In this document: positions 1-8,381 of the stretch, piece after piece
Numbering within the stretch: position 1 is the first letter of the stretch
Layout: each line of letters starts with the position of its first letter
From: JABMOW01 sp964409335
GTDB taxonomy: Bacteria > Fidelibacterota > Marinisomatia > SCGC-AAA003-L08 > JACNLC01
Length of the DNA: 38,143 nt
Direction of reading: 5' to 3'
Assembly (NCBI GenBank): GCA_964409335.1
Contig: CAYPCW010000026.1
Location: 1-38,143, forward strand
Program-made: the position numbers and the translations under genes
The notes under the pieces: model-generated
What the model was told of the DNA's origin: nothing
Database searches by the model: none
Seen by the model: only the letters and a program-made list of their open reading frames with translations

Positions 1-57
1 GGCTTTCAAGCCGTGGATGAGAGTGTCGACCAGATCCCGGGCTTCAGCCCTGCACTT
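1..57. repeat. 57-bp direct repeat, copy 1 (REP-like, beside transposase)
   Basis: This stretch matches 712-768 at 50 of 57 positions with no gap. It contains the palindromic core GGGCTTCAGCCC (39-50), able to form a short hairpin. The last four codons and the stop of the neighbouring transposase are written inside it. It touches the window edge, so it may extend further left. The arrangement (IS200-like transposase with palindromic repeats on both sides) is typical of REP-associated tyrosine transposases. Confidence 0.75.
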
Positions 58-475
58 GGAGTCCATATTCATCCAAAAATTCTTTGTATTCTTCGTCCCA
101 AGACTTTTTGCGATGATGTTCATCCTGATATTTTATGTAATTTCTGACTTTATTTATATCTGATTCAGAAATTGAACCTGCATAATACTCATCTCCCCAT
201 TCAAATTTTGTTTTTGTTAATTTATTTTTATTTATCCAAAAAGAGGATTCCCCTTTTATTAATTGCATTACTTTAGAAATACACTGATCACTATTTAGAG
301 AAACGATGCAATGGACATGTTCTTTATGGGCATTCATAAAATCGATGAAAATTCCTTTTTTTTCAGCGTTTTCTCTGATGTGTGTTAAAACAGGCATTTT
401 ATTCTGTCCGGTGATGAAAGCTGTACGATTTTTTGTTGCCCATACACAATGAACCCATATTCTTACATACGCCAT
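44..475 (-). CDS. IS200-like / REP-associated tyrosine transposase (Y1 family)
   Basis: A 143-residue single-domain transposase of the Y1 (HUH) superfamily, which cuts and joins single-stranded DNA at hairpin-bearing ends. The HUH motif is His53-Val-His55 (EHVHC), and the likely nucleophile is Tyr113 in RNYIKYQDEHH. The length is normal for the family and the frame is intact, so it may be active. The C-terminal residues QVQG and the stop lie inside the palindromic repeat at 1-57, and a second repeat copy lies upstream of the gene at 712-768. The pair therefore brackets the gene. A further palindrome, GGGCTAAAGCCC, sits just upstream at 498-509. No TnpB-like partner is present. It could be a domesticated RAYT that acts on scattered REP repeats rather than an insertion sequence that moves itself. 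Confidence 0.9.
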   Translation of the reverse strand: MAYVRIWVHCVWATKNRTAFITGQNKMPVLTHIRENAEKKGIFIDFMNAHKEHVHCIVSLNSDQCISKVMQLIKGESSFWINKNKLTKTKFEWGDEYYAGSISESDINKVRNYIKYQDEHHRKKSWDEEYKEFLDEYGLQVQG

Positions 476-531
476 AGGTATTACCTCATGATTGTTGGGC
501 TAAAGCCCATGATATTGATCTTTTCTTCACT

Positions 532-547
532 CCGTCATAAATGACGG
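532..547. repeat. Short palindrome CCGTCAT-AA-ATGACGG
   Basis: A perfect 7-bp inverted repeat with a 2-base loop in the non-coding stretch between the transposase and metH. A related version, CCGTCA-ACA-TGACGG, occurs far away at 22490-22504 in the intergenic region before dch. A degenerate one (ATGACGGA half only) is at about 612-620. This suggests a small family of dispersed palindromic repeats in the genome. Confidence 0.5.
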
Positions 548-711
548 AGTTCATCATTCCCCGCATCATATGATTCTGCCTGGATGCCCCCAGTCACATA
601 ACTCCGCACACATGACGGAACTGATCATCTCCCGGTTCACCACACAGCCACTCCTGCCAAACAATGGGATATATATCATGTCCTGGGGTCCGGTATGATT
701 CACTTAATCCC

Positions 712-768
712 GGCTTTCAATCCGTGGATTAGCGCGACAATCAGATCCCGGGCTTCAGCCCTGCACTT
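712..768. repeat. 57-bp direct repeat, copy 2 (REP-like, abuts metH stop)
   Basis: Second copy of the repeat at 1-57, in the same orientation, with 7 mismatches. The 22 bases with the GGGCTTCAGCCC palindrome (750-761) and flanks are identical in both copies. It ends 2 bases before the metH stop codon, so it also lies where a metH transcription terminator would be expected. The hairpin may double as that terminator. Confidence 0.75.
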
Positions 769-770
769 TA

Positions 771-3700
771 TTAAACTTCTGATTCAATGTAGGACTGTAA
801 TAATTGTCTCACATTTCTGGTTGAAATTTTCTTCCGTTTGGCGTAATCCTTCACCTGGTCATCTGCAATTTTACCCAGATTGAAATACTGCGATTCCGGG
901 TGTGCATAGATCCACCCGCACACCGAGGCCGCCGGATGCATCGCATAATGTTCCGTCAACAGAATACCACTCTCCGGCCGGACATTTAACAGATCAAAGA
1001 TCAATTGCTTTTCGGAATGATCCGGATTTGCAGGATACCCCGGCGCAGGGCGGATCCCCGGATAATTTTCCTGCAATAATTCTGTTTTAGAACAGTGCTC
1101 ATCAGGGTTATATCCCCAGAATTCCGTTCTTATCCGTTCATGGATTCGCTCGGCCAGCGCTTCAGCCAGCCGGTCGGCAATTGATTTCACCATGATGGCA
1201 TGATAATCATCGTTTTGTTGAGTAAACTGTTTGGACAGTTCATCTGCGCCTAACCCGGCTGTTACTACAAATGCGCCTATCCAATCTGATAATCCGCATG
1301 TTTTCTGGTAGATATAATCGGATAAACAAAGATTGGGTTTACCTGCCCCTTTCTTCAACTGCTGCCGGAGATTGTGGATCATGATCGCCTTTCCCCCGGA
1401 TCGCTCTGAAGGGGTGATTTGAATGTCGTCACCCACTCCTGCTGCCGGGAAAATACCGTAATACACACCCGCAGTCAATTGACGGTTCTTGATAATATTA
1501 TCCAGTAGCCGGCGGGCGTCATTTAATAGTGATTTCGCTGCCCCGGACCCTCTGCCGGTAATTATCTGAGGATATTTCCCCTTGAAATTCCATGTATGAA
1601 AGAAGGGAGTCCAGTCAATGTAGTCAACCAATTCATCAAGGGGATATTCGGGGATGGCAAACCGCCCGACCTGACGGGGATTAACCGGCAATACGTTGGA
1701 GTTTTCTATCTGATATCTGTTGTTTCTGGCGTTTTCCAGGGACAGAAGTTCGGTTTTGTGCTGATTCCCGATTCTCTGTTTTCTCAGGTCTGCATAATCG
1801 GATTTGGTTGACAGTATAAAGGGCGCTGAGGCGATCGAATCCATTAATTTACTTAAAACGGGAATGGCGTGACTGGCATCCGGGACGTAGATAGTTGCTC
1901 CTGTATAAACCGGATCAATTTTTATTGCTGTATGCATCCGGGAAGTGGTGGCGCCTCCGATCAGCAGGGGAATCCGCAGACCGGTGCGTTCCATTTCCCT
2001 TGCCACATGCACCATTTCATCCAGCGAAGGGGTGATTAATCCGGATAATCCAATGACATCTGCCTGATTTGAAGATGCAGACTCTAAAATCCGGTCAACA
2101 GGCACCATGACTCCAAGATCAATGATCCGATAATTATTGCACTGCAGCACCACCGAAACGATACTTTTACCGATGTCATGCACATCCCCTTTTACGGTTG
2201 CCAGTATGACCGTGCCATTATACTCGGATCTCCCGATTTTTTCCGCCTTCAAATACGGATCAAGCCATGCGACGGCTTTTTTCATGACCCTTGCGGATTT
2301 GACCACCTGCGGCAGGAACATTTTACCGGACCCAAACAGATCGCCGACTTTTCGCATCCCATCCATGAGGGGACCTTCGATCACGTCCAATGCTGCCGGA
2401 TATTGCCCCCGAATTTCTTCAATGTCCGTATCGATATATCGATCAACACCATGGATCAATGAATGGATGATCCGGTCTTTAACCGGGTCGTTTCGCCAGT
2501 CATCCCCTGGAAAATTATCCAGCGATGAGGATTGCTTCCGGATAGAATTTGCGATGGCGATCAAACGGTCCGTGGCGTCGTTCCGGCGATTGAAAATGAT
2601 ATCTTCAACCGCTTCCCGCACATGAACCGGAATCTCTTCGTACACGGCCAATTGTCCGGCGTTTACGATTCCCATATCCATACCGGCGTGAATTGCATGA
2701 AAAAGGAACACCGTGTGGATCGCCTCTCTGACCGCGTCATTCCCTCTGAATGAAAACGAAAGATTGCTGACTCCGCCGCTGATCAAAGAATTCGGGTACA
2801 GTTTTTTCAAGGATTTAACCGCAGTCAGGTAATCGGCAGCATAGGCATTATGAGCGTCAATTCCCGTACCGATGGCATAAATGTTGGGATCAAAAATGAT
2901 ATCCTCCGGATGAAATCCCACAATTTCGGTTAAAATATGAAATGCCCTGGTGCAACAGTCCAATCGACGGCGTAACGTATCCGCCTGTCCCTCTTCATCA
3001 AATGCCATAACGATGACCGACGCCCCCAGTTTTTTCACTTCCCGTGCGCGGTCTGTGAATGCGGATACCCCGTCTTTTAAACTGAGTGAATTTACCACCG
3101 GTTTCCCCTGAATACATCGCAGACCTGCAGCCAGCACATCCCATCGGGAAGAGTCAATCATGAAGGGCACTCTCGAAATATCCGGCTCACCGGCAACATA
3201 ATTCAGGAAGGTTACCATTGCGGTTTGGGACTCCAGCAGTCCTTCGTCCATGTTGATATCAATCATCTGCGCGCCATTTTCAACTTGCTGACGGGCGACG
3301 TCCAGCGCATTTTCAAAATCCCCGTTCACGATCAGTTTTCTAAACCGGGATGAACCGGCGACATTGGTGCGTTCCCCAACATTCACAAACAGGGAATCCA
3401 TTCGAATATCCAATGGCTCCAGACCTGCTAACCGCGTGAACCGCCCGACTGATGGTATTTTTCGGGGTGATATATTTTGAACTTTATCCAAAATCGCCTG
3501 AATATGAGCCGGGGTAGTCCCGCAACACCCCCCGACAATATTGACAAATCCGCTCCGGGCAAAATCTGCTAATGTCTCTGCCATATCCTCCGGTGATTCG
3601 TCATATTCACCGATCTCATTCGGTAACCCGGCATTGGGATGTATGCTGACATTTGTATCTGCGATCATCGAAAGCGATTCGATAAAGGGCCGTAACGCAC

Positions 3701-4445
3701 GGGCGCCAAATGCACAATTGAGTCCGATGGATAACAAAGGTAAATGGCGGACAGAGTACCAGAACGCCTCCATGGTCTGCCCTGAAAGTAACCTGCCGCT
3801 CAGATCGGTGATCGTTCCTGAAACCATGACCGGGATATCTGTTCCCGTTTCTTCACGAACTGATTGGATGGCATAAAGTGCTGCTTTGCAGTTCAGGGTA
3901 TCGAAAACCGTTTCCACCAGTAAAACATCGACTTTCGCATCGATGAATGCCCGTATCTGGACGGTATATGCATCCGCCAGCTCATCAAATGTCACCTTTC
4001 TGAATGCAGGCTCGTTTACCCTGGGTGAGATAGAACAGGTTTGATTGGTAGGACCCAGGTCACCGGCGACGAACCTGGGTTTGTCCGGCGTTTCAGCCGA
4101 ATATTTGTCCGCGGCATTCCGTGCAAGAACAGCCCCCTGAAAATTCATGTCATATACAAGATCACCGATTCCATAGTCCCGCTGTGAGATTCCGGAAGCA
4201 TTAAACGTATTTGTGGTGATGATATCAGCGCCCGCTTCAAGATAGGAACAATGAATATCCGTGATCACCTGAGGCTGAGTAAGGGATAAAAGGTCGTTAT
4301 TCCCTTTTTGGGCTTTCGGATGATCCCTCAGGCGGTTACCCCGGAAATCCGATTCAGACAGCCGGTAAGATTGGATCATCGTTCCCATGGCGCCATCCAC
4401 GAGGAGAATACGATTCTTTAATAAGTCAGATAATTTGTTTTTCAT
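771..4445 (-). CDS. metH: Cobalamin-dependent methionine synthase
   Basis: A full-length MetH of 1224 residues (the E. coli enzyme is 1227). It transfers the methyl group of 5-methyltetrahydrofolate through methylcobalamin to homocysteine in the cytoplasm. The domains are in the usual order. First is the homocysteine-binding barrel, with zinc ligands in GLNCAFG and GGCCGTTP. Next is the pterin-binding barrel (about 350-620, FVNVGERTNV). The B12 cap and Rossmann domain carry the cobalt-ligand motif DVHDIGKSIV. The C-terminal reactivation domain carries RPAPGYP, which binds AdoMet. The start is secure because the N-terminus aligns with known MetH. A hairpin with nine Ts lies directly against this ATG, and the Shine-Dalgarno-like GGGAGGA is pushed about 30 bases upstream. 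Expression is therefore probably controlled by the leader at 4446-4633. The gene is divergent from the neighbouring epimerase gene. Confidence 0.98.
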   Translation of the reverse strand: MKNKLSDLLKNRILLVDGAMGTMIQSYRLSESDFRGNRLRDHPKAQKGNNDLLSLTQPQVITDIHCSYLEAGADIITTNTFNASGISQRDYGIGDLVYDMNFQGAVLARNAADKYSAETPDKPRFVAGDLGPTNQTCSISPRVNEPAFRKVTFDELADAYTVQIRAFIDAKVDVLLVETVFDTLNCKAALYAIQSVREETGTDIPVMVSGTITDLSGRLLSGQTMEAFWYSVRHLPLLSIGLNCAFGARALRPFIESLSMIADTNVSIHPNAGLPNEIGEYDESPEDMAETLADFARSGFVNIVGGCCGTTPAHIQAILDKVQNISPRKIPSVGRFTRLAGLEPLDIRMDSLFVNVGERTNVAGSSRFRKLIVNGDFENALDVARQQVENGAQMIDINMDEGLLESQTAMVTFLNYVAGEPDISRVPFMIDSSRWDVLAAGLRCIQGKPVVNSLSLKDGVSAFTDRAREVKKLGASVIVMAFDEEGQADTLRRRLDCCTRAFHILTEIVGFHPEDIIFDPNIYAIGTGIDAHNAYAADYLTAVKSLKKLYPNSLISGGVSNLSFSFRGNDAVREAIHTVFLFHAIHAGMDMGIVNAGQLAVYEEIPVHVREAVEDIIFNRRNDATDRLIAIANSIRKQSSSLDNFPGDDWRNDPVKDRIIHSLIHGVDRYIDTDIEEIRGQYPAALDVIEGPLMDGMRKVGDLFGSGKMFLPQVVKSARVMKKAVAWLDPYLKAEKIGRSEYNGTVILATVKGDVHDIGKSIVSVVLQCNNYRIIDLGVMVPVDRILESASSNQADVIGLSGLITPSLDEMVHVAREMERTGLRIPLLIGGATTSRMHTAIKIDPVYTGATIYVPDASHAIPVLSKLMDSIASAPFILSTKSDYADLRKQRIGNQHKTELLSLENARNNRYQIENSNVLPVNPRQVGRFAIPEYPLDELVDYIDWTPFFHTWNFKGKYPQIITGRGSGAAKSLLNDARRLLDNIIKNRQLTAGVYYGIFPAAGVGDDIQITPSERSGGKAIMIHNLRQQLKKGAGKPNLCLSDYIYQKTCGLSDWIGAFVVTAGLGADELSKQFTQQNDDYHAIMVKSIADRLAEALAERIHERIRTEFWGYNPDEHCSKTELLQENYPGIRPAPGYPANPDHSEKQLIFDLLNVRPESGILLTEHYAMHPAASVCGWIYAHPESQYFNLGKIADDQVKDYAKRKKISTRNVRQLLQSYIESEV

Positions 4446-4472
4446 AAAAAAAAAGCCGGCACTAAAGCCGGC
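4446..4472 (-). terminator. Intrinsic-terminator-like hairpin abutting the metH start codon
   Basis: Read on the minus strand, the hairpin GCCGGC-TTTAGT-GCCGGC (4472-4455) is followed by nine uninterrupted Ts (4454-4446) and then at once by the metH ATG (4445-4443). This is a classic intrinsic terminator in a position where it can only work as an attenuator of metH. A GGGAGGA sequence (4481-4475) precedes the hairpin. If transcription reads through, the folded hairpin could bring that ribosome-binding sequence closer to the start. Confidence 0.65.
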
Positions 4473-4633
4473 AATCCTCCCTTTTTAGCACTTTATTTAA
4501 TGTCGCGGCAATATGATGCAAATCACGACGAAAATGGTATTTTGAAAGCGAGGCAAACTTAGGCCATCTGTTGGATACAAACAAAGCAGTAATTCACGAT
4601 TGATATCGGGCGAAGGCGAGTAAATTGCCGCGA
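4446..4633 (-). promoter_or_regulatory. Structured metH leader with competing stems (possible riboswitch)
   Basis: On the minus strand a 10-base arm (complement of 4624-4633, TCGCGGCAAT) pairs perfectly with 4503-4512, closing a 131-nt domain. The seven bases ATTGCCG of the closing 3' arm recur at the foot of the terminator stem (complement of 4469-4475). The 5' arm can therefore pair with either one. This is the usual architecture of ligand- or protein-controlled attenuation: closing the domain leaves the terminator free, while pairing with the terminator foot opens it. I could not match the interior to SAM-I, SAH or cobalamin riboswitch cores, so the ligand and class are unknown. The same DNA also holds the promoter of the divergent gene at 4696, so part of the sequence may serve that instead. 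Confidence 0.45.
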
Positions 4634-4695
4634 TAACCGTTCAATAACTCAATCAGGAATCTGTTTTTTACCAGGCTTCTATTTCGGTAATTTCA

Positions 4696-5682
4696 ATGGA
4701 TTTAAATTTAAATATTATGTCCAACATGAAATCTGAAACTCAAAAAACAATTAAAAGAATACTCGTTACCGGAGGTGCAGGATTTTTAGGATCACACCTG
4801 TGTGAAGGATTGCTGAACGACGGGCATGAAGTATTGTGCGTAGATAATTTTTTTACCGGAACCCGGAAAAACATTGAACATCTGCTATCGCACCCCGGCT
4901 TTGAACTATTGCGCCATGACATTACTTTTCCTTTATACGTTGAGGTAGACGAAATTTATAATCTCGCATGTCCTGCTTCCCCCATCCATTACCAGTATGA
5001 TCCGGTCCAAACCACCAAAACGAGCGTGCACGGCGCTATTAATATGCTGGGTCTCGCAAAACGACTGGGTGCGAAAATTTTTCAGGCTTCTACCAGCGAA
5101 GTTTATGGAGATCCTGAAATAAGTCCACAACCTGAATCATATTGGGGGAATGTGAATCCAATCGGTCCGAGGTCATGCTATGATGAGGGGAAACGATGCG
5201 CAGAGACCCTGTTTTTTGATTATTATCGCAAGCATAAACTGAAAATAAAGATTGCCCGGATTTTCAATGTGTATGGCCCGAGAATGCTCCCCAATGATGG
5301 GCGGGTAGTATCAAATTTTATTATTCAGGCATTGAATAATTTACCAATCACGATTTTTGGTGATGGCGAACAGACCCGGTCATTTTGTTTCGTCGATGAT
5401 ATAATCGAAGCGATAATCCGGACGATGAATACCGATGATCTGTTTACCGGACCCGTAAATCTAGGGAATCCGCATGAGATCACAATTAAAACTCTTGCTG
5501 ATCGGATCATTCAAATCACCGGGTCTGCATCGACCATTGAATTCCATCCAAAACCGGTAGACGATCCCATGAGCCGAAAGCCGGATATCCGCCTTGCTGA
5601 AACAAAACTGAAGTGGCTCCCCGACATTGATTTGGATACAGGACTGAAAAGGACAATCGCTTACTTCAAAGCCCTGGTCTGA
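4696..5682 (+). CDS. UDP-glucuronate decarboxylase-like NAD-dependent sugar epimerase/dehydratase
   Basis: A 328-residue extended short-chain dehydrogenase. The NAD-binding motif is TGGAGFLG (residues 25-32), the catalytic Tyr162-xxx-Lys166 lies in SCYDEGKR, and the Ser/Thr site is at ASTSEVYGDP. The sequence YNLACPASPIHYQYDP and the YDEGKR active site are hallmarks of UDP-xylose synthases (UDP-glucuronate decarboxylases). These oxidise and decarboxylate UDP-glucuronate to UDP-xylose for cell-surface glycans. The start is uncertain: ATGs at 4696, 4720 and 4729 are possible, none with a clear ribosome-binding site, and the conserved fold begins near residue 20. It stands alone, divergent from metH, with no glycan genes nearby. 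A related dTDP-glucose dehydratase is a less likely alternative. Confidence 0.88.
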   Translation: MDLNLNIMSNMKSETQKTIKRILVTGGAGFLGSHLCEGLLNDGHEVLCVDNFFTGTRKNIEHLLSHPGFELLRHDITFPLYVEVDEIYNLACPASPIHYQYDPVQTTKTSVHGAINMLGLAKRLGAKIFQASTSEVYGDPEISPQPESYWGNVNPIGPRSCYDEGKRCAETLFFDYYRKHKLKIKIARIFNVYGPRMLPNDGRVVSNFIIQALNNLPITIFGDGEQTRSFCFVDDIIEAIIRTMNTDDLFTGPVNLGNPHEITIKTLADRIIQITGSASTIEFHPKPVDDPMSRKPDIRLAETKLKWLPDIDLDTGLKRTIAYFKALV

Positions 5683-5868
5683 ACACGCCTTTGAGGTTTG
5701 ACGTGTCATCTGGCAGGATGGCGCCGATTAATTAAAGGATGGTATCCCCTGGCAGGATGAAAAATACCCCTGGCGTTTTTGGATATAGAACAGGAGAATC
5801 CCGGGACACGGAACGTGTTCTTCATTTCAATCGATGGTGCCGCCACCGGTCATCAGAAGTATAACACG

Positions 5869-5885
5869 AAACCCTGTAAGGGTTT
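5869..5885. repeat. Hairpin AAACCC-TGTAA-GGGTTT upstream of dead transposase
   Basis: A perfect 6-bp palindrome with a 5-base loop, 19 bases before the start codon of the ruined IS200-type transposase. Subterminal hairpins in this position are the recognition structures of IS200/IS605 elements, so this is probably the left-end relic of the same element. Confidence 0.45.
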
Positions 5886-5904
5886 ATCAACACAGGTGAT
5901 CCAC

Positions 5905-6351
5905 ATGCCGCTATCTATCTTCCAATTCTATGGACATTTGGTATTCAGTACGAAACACGGTAAAAATGGCTGGATGAATCCATCATCGCCGGGGTTCATG
6001 CCTGCCTGGCGACATTAATGAGAGATATGGGATATAAGTACGTAAAAGTTGGAAATGTGTCTGGTCAAGTGCATAATCTGTTCAATTTAAGTAAAGACCA
6101 TTTACCTGTAGATGACATCGTAAAAAATTAAAAAAGAGTCATCCATGATTGTGAAAACTTTTGACAGCAGGGCTCCGCAGTTCTATTGGCAAAATGGGTA
6201 TGGACTATTATCAGCCAATCCGGCTGATATTAACATCGTCGGGAAATACATTGAGAACCGGGATGCCCATCACTGAAAACAATCCTTCCAGACCGAACAC
6301 AAAGAAGTCTTTCGGAAATCCGGCGTTGAGTTAGACGAACAAGATTTATAG
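5905..6351 (+). pseudogene. Degenerate IS200-type transposase
   Basis: The pieces of one IS200 TnpA-like protein are spread over different frames. Frame 1 begins at 5905 with MPLSIFQFYGHLVFSTKHG. After a frameshift near 5970, the next frame reads DESIIAGVHACLATLMRDMG and on to VGNVSGQVHNLFNLSKDHLP, ending at a stop near 6129. Another frame carries FYWQNGYGLLSANPADINIV, KYIENRDAHH, an in-frame TGA (6274-6276), and the tail FRKSGVELDEQDL to 6351. The catalytic HUH pair is also lost: the usual HVH reads QVH. The gene cannot make active enzyme. It belongs to a different subgroup from the intact transposase at 44-475, so it is an independent insertion that has decayed. Confidence 0.88.
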
Positions 6352-6470
6352 GATTAACGGATATACCGCTAATGAGTAACCTGATTTCGGATCATTTGGA
6401 ATTCCCGAAAAAATCCACCTGATTACTTTATCAGTCATTGTAAATTTATTGAGGAAAAAGGAAATTAATC

Positions 6471-6806
6471 ATGCGAACTTCATATATTACTGCTATTATG
6501 CTCACCCTGACACTTTTCTTCATTCCCGGTTGTATCCGGCAAGTTGAAAAACCCCAGAATACCTATTTTTCCGATACCATCGTCGTTTGGGATACCAGTC
6601 AGGATGTGTACCATAAACTCATGTTCCATACGGTATATCTTGAAAACTCTACCTTGAGTGGATTTTCATTGAACACATTTCAGATAGAACTATTCCATAT
6701 TGATGAAGAGGTACAGGCACAATTTGAAATGATGAAACAATTGGAAGGCGTCAATTCTTCAGAAGTGAAGTGTGCGAAATGTCATCCCAGTGTGGCAAAA
6801 CCATAA
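6471..6806 (+). CDS. Small lipoprotein with a single CxxCH (haem c-type) motif
   Basis: I do not recognise this 111-residue protein. It begins with a lipoprotein signal: a hydrophobic stretch (residues 5-19) followed by the lipobox IPGC, with Cys21 as the lipidated residue. Near the C-terminus is CAKCH (Cys101-x-x-Cys104-His105), the haem c attachment motif, only six residues before the end. The middle region has no recognisable domain. A purine-rich ribosome-binding sequence (AGGAAAAAGGA) precedes the ATG. If haem is attached it would be a membrane-tethered periplasmic electron carrier or sensor. If not, the cysteines may form a disulfide, which would fit the thiol-oxidising VKOR fusion encoded convergently just downstream. 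No distal Met ligand can be assigned with confidence. Confidence 0.7.
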   Translation: MRTSYITAIMLTLTLFFIPGCIRQVEKPQNTYFSDTIVVWDTSQDVYHKLMFHTVYLENSTLSGFSLNTFQIELFHIDEEVQAQFEMMKQLEGVNSSEVKCAKCHPSVAKP

Positions 6807-6895
6807 AACGTTGTGCAGGGCGCTTACAGAATAGCAATGGCATTTTCCCAGGATTAAAAGTGTATTGATAATCATATGATCCATGGTGTGGGGGG

Positions 6896-8119
6896 TTATT
6901 GCCGGATCAACTCGCCCAGACATTGAATCGTTCTGGATTTTACCTCAATAATTTTTCCGTTGATCATCAGTGTCGGAGCACTCTTTATCCCTGACGCCCG
7001 TGTCTTTTTATGCTCATTGAAAATATAATCCCGGTACTCATTATTCTGAATTCTCTGGACCAGGAGGTTTCCGTCTAATCCCAGTTGATAGGCGATCTCC
7101 TTCAAATCATTTAACGACAATCCTTTCCCGGGCGTTTGACGGGCAAATTGTTCATCCAGCATTTCAATAAACATCCCGGATTCGGCTGAGATATACAACG
7201 CCTGAATCTGAATGATAGAATAACTCCATAAAGGGATAGGTTTGAAGACAAAATATGCGTCCTTGTAGTATTTAATCACCGCCTCATTCACCACCGTGCT
7301 CAGCCTTTTACAGTGGAGACAATTGGGGTCGAATATTTCCATCACCAAATTTTCTGCGCCTGAATTTCCGGTTTTATAATCAAATTCATTGATCAGATTG
7401 CGATAGTTACCAATCAACGGCTTTTCTTCATCATACCTGCAATCTACCGATGACGATGGGAGAGTGGAAGATAAACCGGTAAACACCGGCGGTTTATTCG
7501 TCTCCTTCTGAGTCACTGTAGCGATGGGTGTTTCTTCAACAATTTTACCAGACTCCTGATTATTAAAATATATGAAATCCGATGCCATAATGATGGCTGT
7601 CATTGCTGCGAATACAATCACAGTTTTTCGGGGAACAGAGGGTGCGAATTCAGTCGAAAATGAAAACCTGATACTATAAACGATCTGTGTGATTGAAAGT
7701 AATAAAATCGTTGACGCAGACATTAAACACAGAGCACAATATTCATCCAGGACGGTTTTTTGATAATATACCAGAAAAACAGAATAGAAAAATCCAATGC
7801 CGATGGTAGAGGCTCTTAAAATCCGTAACCATTTTTGATATGAAGATCTTCCAAAAAAAAGGATGATATGCAGAAAAACCAGGAAGAAATAAAAGCTCAT
7901 CCCCCAATACACATTTGGGATTCCCAATATCATTCCCATTTCGCTGTCGAGTACGGATTCACAATCGAATCCGGCTTCAATTGCCGGGGAGATGGTAAAC
8001 CCCAGGCAGCCCCGGTCAAATCCCCGGTTTTCCATGATATACAGATGAATGGTGATCAATATCCCTATCAATCCGAGCACATAAAAGATAAATTCGAAGT
8101 TTCGTTGGTGTTTTTTCAT
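6896..8119 (-). CDS. VKOR-family membrane oxidoreductase fused to a DsbA/thioredoxin-like domain
   Basis: A 407-residue fusion that forms disulfides in exported proteins: the quinone-linked VKOR part reoxidises the thioredoxin-like part. The N-terminal half has four to five membrane segments (about 9-28, 72-90, 102-119, 128-150, 166-182). It carries the VKOR loop cysteines Cys38 and Cys53 and the quinone-side pair Cys128-AL-Cys131 in EYCALC. The C-terminal half is periplasmic and thioredoxin-like, with Cys267-LH-Cys270 in FDPNCLHCK and the cis-proline loop SAPTLMI near residue 385. All expected redox cysteines are present, so it should be active. No Shine-Dalgarno sequence is visible before the ATG. 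It is convergent with the lipoprotein gene, 89 bases apart. VKOR replaces DsbB in many anaerobes and in lineages outside Proteobacteria. Confidence 0.92.
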   Translation of the reverse strand: MKKHQRNFEFIFYVLGLIGILITIHLYIMENRGFDRGCLGFTISPAIEAGFDCESVLDSEMGMILGIPNVYWGMSFYFFLVFLHIILFFGRSSYQKWLRILRASTIGIGFFYSVFLVYYQKTVLDEYCALCLMSASTILLLSITQIVYSIRFSFSTEFAPSVPRKTVIVFAAMTAIIMASDFIYFNNQESGKIVEETPIATVTQKETNKPPVFTGLSSTLPSSSVDCRYDEEKPLIGNYRNLINEFDYKTGNSGAENLVMEIFDPNCLHCKRLSTVVNEAVIKYYKDAYFVFKPIPLWSYSIIQIQALYISAESGMFIEMLDEQFARQTPGKGLSLNDLKEIAYQLGLDGNLLVQRIQNNEYRDYIFNEHKKTRASGIKSAPTLMINGKIIEVKSRTIQCLGELIRQ

Positions 8120-8381
8120 GATCGCTTTTTTGATAATTTTTACTAAATCAAAGGGGAAAAATTTATTGCCAAATGAATGGTAGCAAAAAGGAGTAAAGCG
8201 AAAAGGTGATTATTCGTCCTGAATGGGTGCAGGGATGTAATCCGGGAATCGGTCCGGGAATTTCATATTTCTTAAAGAATCCACGCCATCAACTATAGAC
8301 AAAGAGCGCAGATACCCTTCTGTACCCGGATACAGGGATCCCCGCAGATGACTGACCTTTGGGTTTGTGGGATGGATGATG

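Noticed and set aside
4500..4610. Short plus-strand frame reading GHLLDTNKAVIHD, like the start of a VapC/PIN toxin, in the metH leader
   Set aside because: Only about 14 codons fit, a stop follows at once and no further PIN residues or antitoxin gene are seen; the pairing structure on the other strand explains the region better.
4446..4633. Known riboswitch classes (SAM-I, SAH, cobalamin, c-di-GMP) for the metH leader
   Set aside because: None of the conserved cores I know could be placed on either strand, so no class name is given; only the competing stems are reported.
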